Part shown: positions 18,731 through 26,965 of the stretch, piece by piece | Numbering within the stretch: the first letter of the stretch is position 1 | Layout: the number at the start of each line of letters is the position of its first letter | Notes under the pieces: generated by a model | The model's input: only the letters and a program-made list of their open reading frames with translations | Database searches by the model: none | What the model was told of the DNA's origin: nothing | Assembly: GCA_937898625.1 (NCBI GenBank) | Contig: CALEJF010000010.1 | Coordinates: 48,902 to 112,901, forward strand | Origin: an uncultured Clostridia bacterium | GTDB lineage: Bacteria > Bacillota > Clostridia > Oscillospirales > Acutalibacteraceae | Length of the DNA: 64,000 nucleotides | Direction: 5' to 3' | Made by a program: the position numbers and the translations under genes

Positions 18731-19641
18731 TTACTACACTTCCCTTGAATAATATTTCTTTTTTCCATTTCTTTATTTATTGTGTTAAGGACTCTTTTCT
18801 TGTCAGCACTCCATTGTGGCTCAACAAGATATCTTTTTGGTGCATCCCCTGTTATTCGGTGAATTACTATATTTTCGGGTATTCTTTCGATACAGTCAAA
18901 AAGAATATCCACATATTCGTTAATAGTTAATGGTGTGACAAGACCATTTTGATAGTCTTTACACAAATCCGTATCTTTTAAAATATGTAAAAGTTGCAGT
19001 TTTACTCCGTCTGTGCCACTTTGAACAGCAAAATCAACTGTATTTAAAATATCTTCTTTAGTTTCATTTGGTAATCCAATTATAATGTGAGTTATAACTG
19101 TTATATTGCGTTTTTTCAACTCTTTAACTGCTTTTTCATAAACAGAATTTTCATAACCTCTGCGAATATAGCTAACGGTTTCTGCCTTTGTGCTTTGAAG
19201 TCCCAGTTCAATCCATACGGGCTTGATTTTATTCAGTCTTTCAAGTAAATAAAGTATTTCCTCTGGCAGACAATCAGGTCTTGTACCAATGGACAGGGCA
19301 ACAATACCCTCGTTCATTATTGCTTCGGTAAACACTTTTTCAAGATATTCAATATTCCCATAAGTATTGGTATAACTTTGAAAATACGCTATGAATTTAT
19401 TGGTCTTAGTTTTGCTGTTTACTCTACTTTTTGCATTTTTTATTTGAGTGTTTATATCATTACCTTTTTCCGCAAAGTGGGATGAGCCATTATGACAAAA
19501 AATGCAACCACGAGTATCAATCGCACCATCACGATTAGGGCAGGTGCAACCTATATCCAGTGCAAGTTTATACACTTTTTCACCGAAGTTTTCTTTTAAA
19601 TATTCATTTAAGGAATAATATCTGCCCAAATTTACCACCAT
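18727..19641 (-). CDS. TIGR01212-type radical SAM protein (YtqA/YhcC-like)
   Basis: A 304-residue radical SAM enzyme with RYYSLNEYLKENFGEKVYKL and the cluster region CTCPNRDG followed by GCIFCHN, typical of the TIGR01212 family (YhcC/YtqA), whose role is not settled. ALSIGTRPDCLP and WIELGLQS are further family motifs. The first codons are uncertain: ATG 19641 has no clear SD, while GGTGG sits before an in-frame TTG at 19629. It heads the four-gene minus operon. Confidence 0.88.
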   Translation of the reverse strand: MVVNLGRYYSLNEYLKENFGEKVYKLALDIGCTCPNRDGAIDTRGCIFCHNGSSHFAEKGNDINTQIKNAKSRVNSKTKTNKFIAYFQSYTNTYGNIEYLEKVFTEAIMNEGIVALSIGTRPDCLPEEILYLLERLNKIKPVWIELGLQSTKAETVSYIRRGYENSVYEKAVKELKKRNITVITHIIIGLPNETKEDILNTVDFAVQSGTDGVKLQLLHILKDTDLCKDYQNGLVTPLTINEYVDILFDCIERIPENIVIHRITGDAPKRYLVEPQWSADKKRVLNTINKEMEKRNIIQGKCSK

Positions 19642-19724
19642 ATATATCTTACATTAAATTGATTGTTTTTGCAATAATATATACTAATATGTACCTAATT
19701 GATGTTGGATTTTATGCTTTTTTG

Positions 19725-19753
19725 TTGACACAATAAAGTTTTTGCTTTAAAAT
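19725..19753 (+). promoter_or_regulatory. Promoter of the acyltransferase gene
   Basis: TTGACA (19725-19730), 17-base spacer, TAAAAT (19748-19753), about 40 bases before the start codon. Confidence 0.75.
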
Positions 19754-19791
19754 AACTGTGTATATTTTAAAATGATAGGAAGTGATGCTCT

Positions 19792-20973
19792 TTGAAAGCG
19801 AGAACTCTTATGAATAAAATATGTATGAATACTATCAGAGTTCTTTTCTTTTGGATTGTATTACTTATTGTTCGTGCAAAGGTAAAAAGATATAAACCAA
19901 AGAGTAAAAATTTTATAGTTATAGGAAATCATTCCGATGGTCTTGACCCAATCTACATTATGTGTTCCTTGAAGAAATATATAAGATTTGTTGCCGGTGA
20001 CCATGTCATTCTGAATCCTTGGGCAAAATTCTTCTTTAAAGATGTATCAGGATGGATTATCAAGGACAGGGACAATCCGGCATCCGTACTTTTCAACGAT
20101 ATGAAAGCCGCTGCTGACGAAGGTGTACCCACAGGTATTTTTGTTGAAGGCACAATTACTCCAAATGGTGAAACCGGCTTTTTCTCACCAAGAACCGGTC
20201 AGTTTGTTAAAGACCTTGGTGTGTCCCTCATCACCTATCGTATCAAAGGTGGTTTTTTCCACACTCCAAGATGGGGCACGGGTCTTCGCCGTGGTCCTAT
20301 TCGTGGTAAGGTTGTAGGCGAATATTCAGCAGAAGAATTAAGTCGTATGACCGGTGAAGAGGTTAACGAAATCATTAAAAAAGATATTTATGTCAATGCT
20401 TTTGAGGAGCAACGCAAACGACCAAGAATATATAAAGGAAAAAACCTCGCAGAACATGTTGAAAGAGTTTTATATGTTTGTCCTTATTGTGAAAAAATTG
20501 GAACAATGCACTCAAAGGGCAACTACCTTACTTGTGACTGTGGATATCAAGTAGAATTCGGCAGAGATGGATTTTTCCACCCGAGTAAAAAGGAAATTGT
20601 TTTTGACAACATTCTTGACTGGGACAAGTGGCAGAAACCTGTATGGAAACAAAAAGTTCTCAAAGCCAATGAAGGCGAATTGATTTTTGAAGAAAATGAC
20701 CAGATTGTTTACACTATGATTAAAAGAAAAAGAGTTGAACTTTCTGACAACGCAACAATGCGTCTTTACAAAGATAGGTTTGAACTTTATCTTAACCCTA
20801 AACAGACAATTGTTATACCAATTGATAAGCTTAAACTTGTGCTTAATGTTTCAGTTCAATCCCTTATGTTTATTGATAGCGAACACTTCTTATATGTAAA
20901 AAGTAAAAATCCAACAGCTGCAGCCAAATATGTTGCTGCGTGGAGATATCTTATTGGAAAAGATTATAAATAA
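19792..20973 (+). CDS. PlsC-type acyltransferase with a C-terminal zinc ribbon
   Basis: A 393-residue protein. An N-terminal hydrophobic segment precedes an acyltransferase domain with the HX4D motif IGNHSDGLDP and the FVEGTITPNGE block, as in 1-acyl-sn-glycerol-3-phosphate acyltransferases. Near residues 228-256, CPYC and CDCGY form a zinc ribbon, and the last 120 residues look like an all-beta, PH/GRAM-like domain. The extra domains suggest a role beyond bulk phosphatidic acid synthesis. The TTG at 19792 is chosen because AGGAAG is eight bases upstream; ATG 19810 has no SD. It has its own promoter and terminator. Confidence 0.82.
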   Translation: MKARTLMNKICMNTIRVLFFWIVLLIVRAKVKRYKPKSKNFIVIGNHSDGLDPIYIMCSLKKYIRFVAGDHVILNPWAKFFFKDVSGWIIKDRDNPASVLFNDMKAAADEGVPTGIFVEGTITPNGETGFFSPRTGQFVKDLGVSLITYRIKGGFFHTPRWGTGLRRGPIRGKVVGEYSAEELSRMTGEEVNEIIKKDIYVNAFEEQRKRPRIYKGKNLAEHVERVLYVCPYCEKIGTMHSKGNYLTCDCGYQVEFGRDGFFHPSKKEIVFDNILDWDKWQKPVWKQKVLKANEGELIFEENDQIVYTMIKRKRVELSDNATMRLYKDRFELYLNPKQTIVIPIDKLKLVLNVSVQSLMFIDSEHFLYVKSKNPTAAAKYVAAWRYLIGKDYK

Positions 20974-20979
20974 AATAGT

Positions 20980-21010
20980 AAGGATGCAGACCGTATCTGC
21001 ATCCTTTTTC
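20980..21010 (+). terminator. Terminator after the PlsC-type gene
   Basis: Stem AAGGATGCAGA / TCTGCATCCTT (20980-21006) with a 5-base loop, then TTTCC. Confidence 0.92.
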
Positions 21011-21064
21011 CTTTATAAATAATATATATGTCTATCTCTCCGTCATTTCCTTGCGGAAATGCCA

Positions 21065-21084
21065 CCTCCCTCGTCAGAGGGAGG
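21065..21084. repeat. Dispersed palindromic repeat, copy 1
   Basis: The 20-mer CCTCCCTCGTCAGAGGGAGG is an imperfect palindrome. Nineteen of its bases recur in reverse orientation at 24451-24469. It lies in the tail of the Asn-rich miniprotein gene and resembles a short REP/MITE-like sequence. Confidence 0.7.
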
Positions 21085-21095
21085 TAACAAACGAG

Positions 21096-21266
21096 TTATC
21101 TGTTTCCCTGTTTGTTCTCATTTCTCATATCAGGGCCATTCTTCTGGTTTGACCACTGATTATTTGTTGGAGATTTTTTGTTGTTATTGTTCTGGTTATT
21201 ATTCTGCTGATTGTTTTTGTTGTTTTGTGCATTGTTTTTGTTATTATTGTTGTTTTGATTATTCAT
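21096..21266 (-). CDS. Asn/Gln-rich miniprotein (56 residues)
   Basis: On the minus strand a strong SD, GAGGTGATAATA, is directly followed by ATG and an open frame of 56 codons ending in TAA. The product is 48% Asn (27 of 56), with 8 Gln and scattered Lys. The N-terminal 31 residues are almost only N, Q and K; the rest contains SPTNNQWSNQKNGPDMR. No signal peptide or membrane segment is visible. I do not recognise the family; the hydrophilic composition recalls small spore-associated proteins only in a general way. Codons for Asn mix AAT and AAC, which argues against a simple repeat expansion. It stands alone between two plus-strand genes. Confidence 0.7.
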   Translation of the reverse strand: MNNQNNNNNKNNAQNNKNNQQNNNQNNNNKKSPTNNQWSNQKNGPDMRNENKQGNR

Positions 21267-21374
21267 TATTATCACCTCGCAATAGTATTATTGCCGATTA
21301 AATTTCAAAAATTACTGTTTATTTTTTCTATAACTTATGATAGAATAAGTTTAATAAACCAAGGGAGAATTAAT

Positions 21375-22247
21375 ATGATTGATTTTAATCGTTCAAGAGA
21401 GATTTTCTTGAAAATTTATCCAAGCGAAAGACTTGCTAATAAAATTGAATATTATATTGGTCGTCACAAAGTAAAAGTTAAGTTTTTCCTTATGTTCTGC
21501 AACAAAAATCGTTGGGAAGTAACACTCAAACAAAGGCCTATGATGAAACTCAGTTTAATATATGCCTTTCTTCCAACTGTTTGGGACAGATATAAAGAAA
21601 AGAACATTCCTGAAAACATTTTCTGGGACACAATGTCTGATATTAAAATCTGGATTGATGACCACAGAGCAAGAACGGATGAAGATGGTGTTTTTGAACT
21701 CCATTGGCTTATGCACCATATGAATCTTAATATTTTTAAGATTGGCAGATTACAGTATCAGAAATTCGTTTGGTATTTTAAGACTACATACAATAAAAAT
21801 GGTGTTAAAATTGGTCTTGGTGATAAATTCATAAATATGCACATTCCTCGTGGTGCAAAGCTTGATTATGATGAATGTGTTAAGTCAATGGATATGGCAA
21901 AAGAATTCTTCTCGAAATATTTTCCTGAATTTCCAAATAATAAATATGCTTGTCACAGTTGGCTTTTGTACCCCGGCAACAAGAACTTTATGCCTGAGGG
22001 AAGCAACATTTTAAAGTTTGCAAGTTTGTATGATATTATCGAAGAAAACGAAGACCCCGAATCAGCATATCTCTGGCTTTACGGACAAAAATTCAAAAAC
22101 GCTGAACTTATAAAGAACAGAAAAGAAACAGGAAACTACGGACATATTGATGTGCTTCCGCAAAAATCTTCCTTACAGAAAAGCACAATTGATTTCATAA
22201 AAAATGGTGGTATTTTTGGTGAAGCTTTGGGCGTAATAATCAAATAA
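21375..22247 (+). CDS. Acyltransferase with a GNAT_C-like domain
   Basis: A 290-residue soluble protein. ATG 21375 is chosen because AAGGGAGA lies just before it; the open frame extends upstream into sequence antisense to the Asn-rich miniprotein. The C-terminal half has FKIGRLQYQKF, FINMHIPRGAKL, DECVKSMDMAKEFF and CHSWLLYPGNK, which resemble the pattern I recall for the GNAT_C acyltransferase family. The N-terminal half contains no recognisable motif. Substrate unknown. Single gene with its own terminator. Confidence 0.6.
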   Translation: MIDFNRSREIFLKIYPSERLANKIEYYIGRHKVKVKFFLMFCNKNRWEVTLKQRPMMKLSLIYAFLPTVWDRYKEKNIPENIFWDTMSDIKIWIDDHRARTDEDGVFELHWLMHHMNLNIFKIGRLQYQKFVWYFKTTYNKNGVKIGLGDKFINMHIPRGAKLDYDECVKSMDMAKEFFSKYFPEFPNNKYACHSWLLYPGNKNFMPEGSNILKFASLYDIIEENEDPESAYLWLYGQKFKNAELIKNRKETGNYGHIDVLPQKSSLQKSTIDFIKNGGIFGEALGVIIK

Positions 22248-22252
22248 AGAGC

Positions 22253-22282
22253 AAGGGTGGAAAAAACTTCCACCCTTTTGTT
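22253..22282 (+). terminator. Terminator between convergent genes
   Basis: Stem AAGGGTGGAA / TTCCACCCTT (22253-22277) followed by TTGTTTT; it lies just before the stop of the convergent esterase gene. Confidence 0.9.
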
Positions 22283-23323
22283 TTATCGTTTTTCCAGAGA
22301 TTGATTAAACATCCAGTCAACCCATTTTTCTCCTAAATAAAACTTATATGCCATTTTTAGTCCGTGACCATATTTGTCATAACGACTGTATTTAATAGGA
22401 GCACCAATTTCTTTTAATTTGCTAACTGCAATATCATCATTATCAATCGGTAGAATTTCATCACCGGCAGAATGACTTATCCACATTGGTAAGTTTTTCA
22501 TATGAGATAAATCAACATCTTTGTTTTCATTTAACTCATGTAATTCGCCTGATAACGGTAATGCACACGCAATAAATTCAGGATAATCGTAAGCCATCTG
22601 CCAGGTGCAACGTCCACCTGCTGAACCGCCAAAGGCATATATTCTGTTCTTATCAGCATCTACACTTGCTGCAATAAGTTCAGTCAATTCCTTTATTCCC
22701 GAGATATAATCCTCAAATGGAACATTATGTTGTATTTGCGGAATAATAATTGTACATTTTTTATTTAACATCTTTAAATAAGGAAGATGGAATTCCTCAA
22801 GTGCTTTTCTACTATTTCCACCATTACCGCCACTATGAAAATAAATAATAATAGGTTGGTTTTTAGACTTGCACTTTTTAACCCTAAATGCCATACTAAA
22901 CTTTTCGTGAATGAAAACATGACGCTTAAATGAAGATATTGTAAAGAACTTATGTATTTTAGCATTTTTATTCTTTTTAAGACCTTTTTTAGCCTGTTTT
23001 TGAGTCTTTAACGTTCCTTTGACAAATTTGCATTGGCTTTTATACATACCTACAACTTCTTTATACGAAATACAAACCCGTTCATCCTTCTTTATGTCAT
23101 CCGGTGTAATCCAAATCAAACCGGATTTGTTACAATAAAAAGGAATTCCTGTACTAGTGTAAACTTCTTTTTCCTCATCATTTAAACATTTTGAAAGAAG
23201 TAGTCTTATCTCCGGTATATCTTCATCACAGAATTCAAGAAGCATTGCATCAAATTCACGATTTGATTTTTTAGCATACTTTTCTAAATCATCGTAATAA
23301 CTTGACGTATTATAATATTTCAC
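22283..23323 (-). CDS. Alpha/beta hydrolase (esterase/depolymerase-like)
   Basis: A 346-residue protein. The GTG at 23323 is preferred over ATG 23350 because AAAGGTGG sits seven bases before it. The first 140 residues are hydrophilic and of unknown fold. The rest is an alpha/beta hydrolase: IIIYFHSGGNGGN (oxyanion), FGGSAGGRCTWQMAYDYP (nucleophile Ser), SHSAGDEILPIDND (acid), and DKYGHGLKMAYKF (His). No signal peptide is present, so it should act in the cytosol, perhaps on esters imported with glycans. It is 3' of a Gfo/Idh gene and probably shares its transcript. Confidence 0.8.
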   Translation of the reverse strand: MKYYNTSSYYDDLEKYAKKSNREFDAMLLEFCDEDIPEIRLLLSKCLNDEEKEVYTSTGIPFYCNKSGLIWITPDDIKKDERVCISYKEVVGMYKSQCKFVKGTLKTQKQAKKGLKKNKNAKIHKFFTISSFKRHVFIHEKFSMAFRVKKCKSKNQPIIIYFHSGGNGGNSRKALEEFHLPYLKMLNKKCTIIIPQIQHNVPFEDYISGIKELTELIAASVDADKNRIYAFGGSAGGRCTWQMAYDYPEFIACALPLSGELHELNENKDVDLSHMKNLPMWISHSAGDEILPIDNDDIAVSKLKEIGAPIKYSRYDKYGHGLKMAYKFYLGEKWVDWMFNQSLEKR

Positions 23324-23357
23324 AAGTATCCACCTTTCAATAATTGTCATTTTTTTA

Positions 23358-24335
23358 CTATATTTCTTCGGGATATTTCATATTCCAATCATTTCGTAAT
23401 TTGGTCATAACATTCATTACATCCATTGTGTAATCGAGTTTCATTGTGTTTTTGCCACCTAAAACTGCTTGTTCCATATTCTCGATTTCATAGCGCAAAG
23501 CATCTTCAAGTTTTCCTGCTGTGATTTCTTCTGTGTGTCCGTCAGATGTATATGTAATTACTGCTTTATCGGCTCTCGGATACTCAAAAATCTCAATGTA
23601 AGCGTTATCATAACAGACGGTGGCTCTTTTGGGTTGTTTTGCGTGAAGTGATAGAGTTACACTTGCCATCTGCTCTTTGTCATTTTTTATAATAATGCTT
23701 GACTGCTCATCTGCTCCGGTAGGTGCAAATTTTACTTGCGAATGGATTTCTACATTTTCAGTTTCCATAAACATTCTCACAAGAGAAAGTGCATAAACAC
23801 CAATATCTAATAACGCACCACCCGCTAAATCCATATTGAAGAAACGATTTGTCATATCATACTCTTTAAAACTACCAAAATTTACTTGGACAAGTCTTAA
23901 CTCACCCAACACACCTGAATTTATAATTTTTTTAAGTTCATTATAAAGTGGCATATTGTATATCGTCATAGCCTCGGCTAATATGAGATTGTTTTTGTTT
24001 GCGAGATTAACGGCTTGATTTAATTCCTGAGAATTTAATGTTATAGCCTTTTCGCAAAGAACATGTTTCCCATTCTCCAATGCTTTTAGAATATACTCAA
24101 TATGCTTATTATGTGGGGTTGCAATATACACAATATCTACATTTTCATTCGTAAACAAATCATCAATGTTTTCATACACTTTTTCGATATTATACTTTTC
24201 GGAAAAGTCTAATGCATTTTCATAAGTACGGTTAGCAACAGAGTAAACCTTACCACCCATTTTGTTCATTTCACGGGCAAAGTCATTTGCGATATTTCCG
24301 CAACCCAATATTGCCCAATTAAACTTATTCGACAT
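23358..24335 (-). CDS. Gfo/Idh/MocA family oxidoreductase
   Basis: A 325-residue NAD(P)-dependent sugar or cyclitol dehydrogenase. The Rossmann motif AILGCGNIANDFA is followed by VANRTYENA, VDIVYIATPHNKHIEYILKAL and the family hallmark HVLCEKAITLN with the catalytic Lys. GGALLDIGVYAL lies in the C-terminal sheet domain. ATG 24335 is preferred over ATG 24353 because GGTGAT precedes it at good spacing. It leads a two-gene minus unit with the esterase. The substrate is probably a sugar derivative. Confidence 0.9.
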   Translation of the reverse strand: MSNKFNWAILGCGNIANDFAREMNKMGGKVYSVANRTYENALDFSEKYNIEKVYENIDDLFTNENVDIVYIATPHNKHIEYILKALENGKHVLCEKAITLNSQELNQAVNLANKNNLILAEAMTIYNMPLYNELKKIINSGVLGELRLVQVNFGSFKEYDMTNRFFNMDLAGGALLDIGVYALSLVRMFMETENVEIHSQVKFAPTGADEQSSIIIKNDKEQMASVTLSLHAKQPKRATVCYDNAYIEIFEYPRADKAVITYTSDGHTEEITAGKLEDALRYEIENMEQAVLGGKNTMKLDYTMDVMNVMTKLRNDWNMKYPEEI

Positions 24336-24450
24336 AATTATCACCAACTGCATTATATCATAAAAAACAATTCTAAAACAAGATGTTTTTCGTTATTTGA
24401 GTGTGGATAAAATTGAATTTGTCTAACTCTTTGATTTATTCTTTTTTCGG

Positions 24451-24530
24451 CTCCCTCTGACGAGGGAGGCATTACAATCGCAACGCAGTTCCAAAATTCT
24501 GAATTCTGAATTCTGCATTCTGCATTCAGT
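24451..24530. repeat. Palindromic repeat copy 2 and heptamer tandem repeat
   Basis: CTCCCTCTGACGAGGGAGG (24451-24469) is the reverse complement of the repeat at 21065-21084. About 27 bases later ATTCTGA/ATTCTGC is repeated four times in tandem (24496-24523), with a fifth partial unit. The rest of the 24354-24630 gap shows no gene, only AT-rich promoter-like sequence before the GH2 start. Confidence 0.7.
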
Positions 24531-24630
24531 TATATAAACTCCAATTTGTTTAAATCATTTTAATTCTAACTGCAAGTTCTTTATTGATATATGTAAAGTT
24601 TTATGATATGATTTTTTTTGGTGATGATTT

Positions 24631-26385
24631 ATGAGTATTAAAATGGCAAAACATCCAAACCCACAGTTTGAAAGAAAAGGAATTGAGATACTTGACGGAC
24701 AATGGGATTTTGGCTTTCAAAAGGCAAAAGTTGGGTTTAAATTTTCAACTGACGAGAGAAAAGCAGTTGAAGTAAGAAACAGTAATGATTTTACACAAAA
24801 AATCAATGTACCATTCTGTGTTGAAAGTGAACTTTCTGGCATACAGTACAAAGATTTTTTAAATATGGTGTGGTATAAGAAAACTGTTGAAATCAAAAAG
24901 AATGGGAACCGAGTTTTCCTTTGCTTTGGTGCTGCTGACCACCTTACAACTGTACTTGTAAACGGTAAATGTGCAGGTCGTCACAAGGGTGGTTACACAT
25001 CATTCAGATTTGACATTACTGACCTTGCAGTTGATGGTGAAAATGAGATTTTTGTACTTTGTGAGGACAATGTTAAGCATCCATTTGTTATTCGTGGAAA
25101 ACAGAGCGAATGGAAAAAGAGTCACGGTTGCGATTACACAAGAACAACTGGTATATGGCAGAGTGTTTATCTTGAATATGTGCCAGTAAATCATATTGAA
25201 AAGTTTAAGATTTATCCTGACCATAAGAATGGGCTTGTTACTATTAATTTTAGTCTTATTGGTAAAGCAAATATTACTTGTGAGGCATTTTATAATGGTA
25301 AGAGTGTGGGCAAGGCTGAATTTAAAGATGCTAGTGGCAATGAGGTTGTACAGATTAAATTGGATGAAACTCACCTTTGGGAAGTGGGTAACGGCAGACT
25401 TTATGACCTTGTAATCACATTTGGCGAAGATAAAGTATATTCGTATTTTGGTCTTCGTAATGTGCGTCTTGACGGATACAAGTTCTTAATAAATGAAAAG
25501 AGCGTATTTCAGCGTCTTGTCCTTGACCAAGGTTTTTATAAAAAAGGTATTTATACAGCACCTTGTGACGAAGATTTGATAAAGGATATAGAACTTTCAA
25601 TGGCTCTCGGCTTTAACGGTGCAAGACTTCACCAAAAGGTGTTTGACCCTAAATTCCTTTACTATGCTGACCAAATGGGTTACCTTGTATGGGGCGAATA
25701 TGCTAACTGGGGACTTGATTATTCAAATCCAAAAAGTGTTGATGTTTTCCTAAACGAATGGAGAGAAGCTGTTGAGCGCGATTTTAACCACCCTGCTATT
25801 ATTGGTTGGTGTCCTTTCAATGAAACTTGGGACTACAAAAAGAGAAGGCAATATGACCCACTTCTTGCAACTGTTTATGACTATACAAAGGCAGTGGACA
25901 GCACTCGTCCTTGCATTGACACAAGCGGTAATTTCCATGTAAAAACTGATATTTACGACTTACACGATTATAGTTATGATGTAGATTTCTTTAAGAAAAA
26001 CTATGACCGTTTTATGACAGAAGATTATCTCTATGAACATGTTTTAGTTGATAATCCAGGTCGTCAGAAATACAATGGTGAGCCTGTATTCATCAGCGAA
26101 TACGGCGGAATTAAATGGGTTAGCGACCAGTCAATCAAGTCTTGGGGTTATGGTGAAGATGTTAAAACACCTGAGGAATTTGCCGACAGATATACGGGTC
26201 TTACAGATGTAATTATGAGCAATTACAAAATGTTTGGTTTCTGCTATACTCAACTTTATGATATTGAGCAGGAACAAAACGGACTTTACACTTATGACCG
26301 TGAGAAAAAATTTGACGACAAGATTTACCAGAGAATTATTGAAGTAAACACACAGATTGCTGCTATTGAGAAAGAAAATGAATAA
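24631..26385 (+). CDS. Glycoside hydrolase family 2
   Basis: A 584-residue cytoplasmic enzyme. The N-terminal sugar-binding domain (RKGIEILDGQWDFGF-like opening, VPFCVESELSG), an immunoglobulin-like domain, then a TIM barrel make up the GH2 plan. The acid/base Glu is in GWCPFNETW after NHPAII, and the nucleophile Glu in VFISEYGGIKW. At 584 residues it is short, as in beta-glucuronidase, beta-galactosidase-like or alpha-arabinofuranosidase-type GH2 members. The start ATG 24631 follows GGTGATGATTT. It leads a four-gene operon (methyltransferase, aldo/keto reductase, GH43), which suggests plant-glycan or glycoside use. Confidence 0.9.
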   Translation: MSIKMAKHPNPQFERKGIEILDGQWDFGFQKAKVGFKFSTDERKAVEVRNSNDFTQKINVPFCVESELSGIQYKDFLNMVWYKKTVEIKKNGNRVFLCFGAADHLTTVLVNGKCAGRHKGGYTSFRFDITDLAVDGENEIFVLCEDNVKHPFVIRGKQSEWKKSHGCDYTRTTGIWQSVYLEYVPVNHIEKFKIYPDHKNGLVTINFSLIGKANITCEAFYNGKSVGKAEFKDASGNEVVQIKLDETHLWEVGNGRLYDLVITFGEDKVYSYFGLRNVRLDGYKFLINEKSVFQRLVLDQGFYKKGIYTAPCDEDLIKDIELSMALGFNGARLHQKVFDPKFLYYADQMGYLVWGEYANWGLDYSNPKSVDVFLNEWREAVERDFNHPAIIGWCPFNETWDYKKRRQYDPLLATVYDYTKAVDSTRPCIDTSGNFHVKTDIYDLHDYSYDVDFFKKNYDRFMTEDYLYEHVLVDNPGRQKYNGEPVFISEYGGIKWVSDQSIKSWGYGEDVKTPEEFADRYTGLTDVIMSNYKMFGFCYTQLYDIEQEQNGLYTYDREKKFDDKIYQRIIEVNTQIAAIEKENE

Positions 26386-26965
26386 AGATAGAATCAAAGA
26401 GTTTTTTGACTCGATTGCACCAAAATGGGACATCGAGCCAATTGCTGACAAAAAAATCATTGATAAAATTTTAGATAATGGTGGGATTAAAGAAAATGTT
26501 GCTGTGCTTGATGTTGCTTGCGGTACAGGTGTACTGTTCCCCTATTATCTCCAAAGAAATGTAAATAGTATTACTGCGGTTGATTTATCGCCCGAAATGG
26601 TGAAAATTGCAAAATCAAAATTTCCGCAAGCAGGTATAATCTGTGGTGATGCAGAAACTATAACTTTTGACAGGCAATTCGACACAGTTATGATTTACAA
26701 TGCTTTTCCACATTTCCCTGAACCTGAAAAGGTTATTGAAAATCTTTCAAAAGCATTAAAAAATGGTGGTAGATTTACAGTAGCTCACGGAATGAGTAAA
26801 AAAGAATTGGATGAAATTCACAGTAAATCGGCAGGAAAGGTTTCAAACCCCTTGCTTGAATGTGATGAATTAGCAAGACTTTTAGAACCGTATTTCAATG
26901 TAGACATTAAAATTTCAAACGATAAAATGTATCAGGTTTCAGGTACAAAAAAGGTGATATTATGA
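26378..26965 (+). CDS. Class I SAM-dependent methyltransferase
   Basis: A 195-residue protein whose ATG (26378) overlaps the last codons of the GH2 gene by eight bases. The fold is shown by VLDVACGTGVLFPYY (motif I), AVDLSPEMVKIAK (motif II) and the post-motif YNAFPHFPEPEKV. It is a small methyltransferase of the type-11/25 group with unknown acceptor. The overlap with GH2 and the ATGA overlap with the next gene show translational coupling. A role in modifying an aglycone released by the glycosidases is possible but speculative. Confidence 0.87.
   Translation: MNKDRIKEFFDSIAPKWDIEPIADKKIIDKILDNGGIKENVAVLDVACGTGVLFPYYLQRNVNSITAVDLSPEMVKIAKSKFPQAGIICGDAETITFDRQFDTVMIYNAFPHFPEPEKVIENLSKALKNGGRFTVAHGMSKKELDEIHSKSAGKVSNPLLECDELARLLEPYFNVDIKISNDKMYQVSGTKKVIL

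Noticed and set aside
21225..21374. N-terminal 50-residue hydrophobic extension of the GNAT_C-like protein
   Set aside because: It is antisense to the Asn-rich miniprotein gene, lacks an SD, and ATG 21375 has AAGGGAGA in place.
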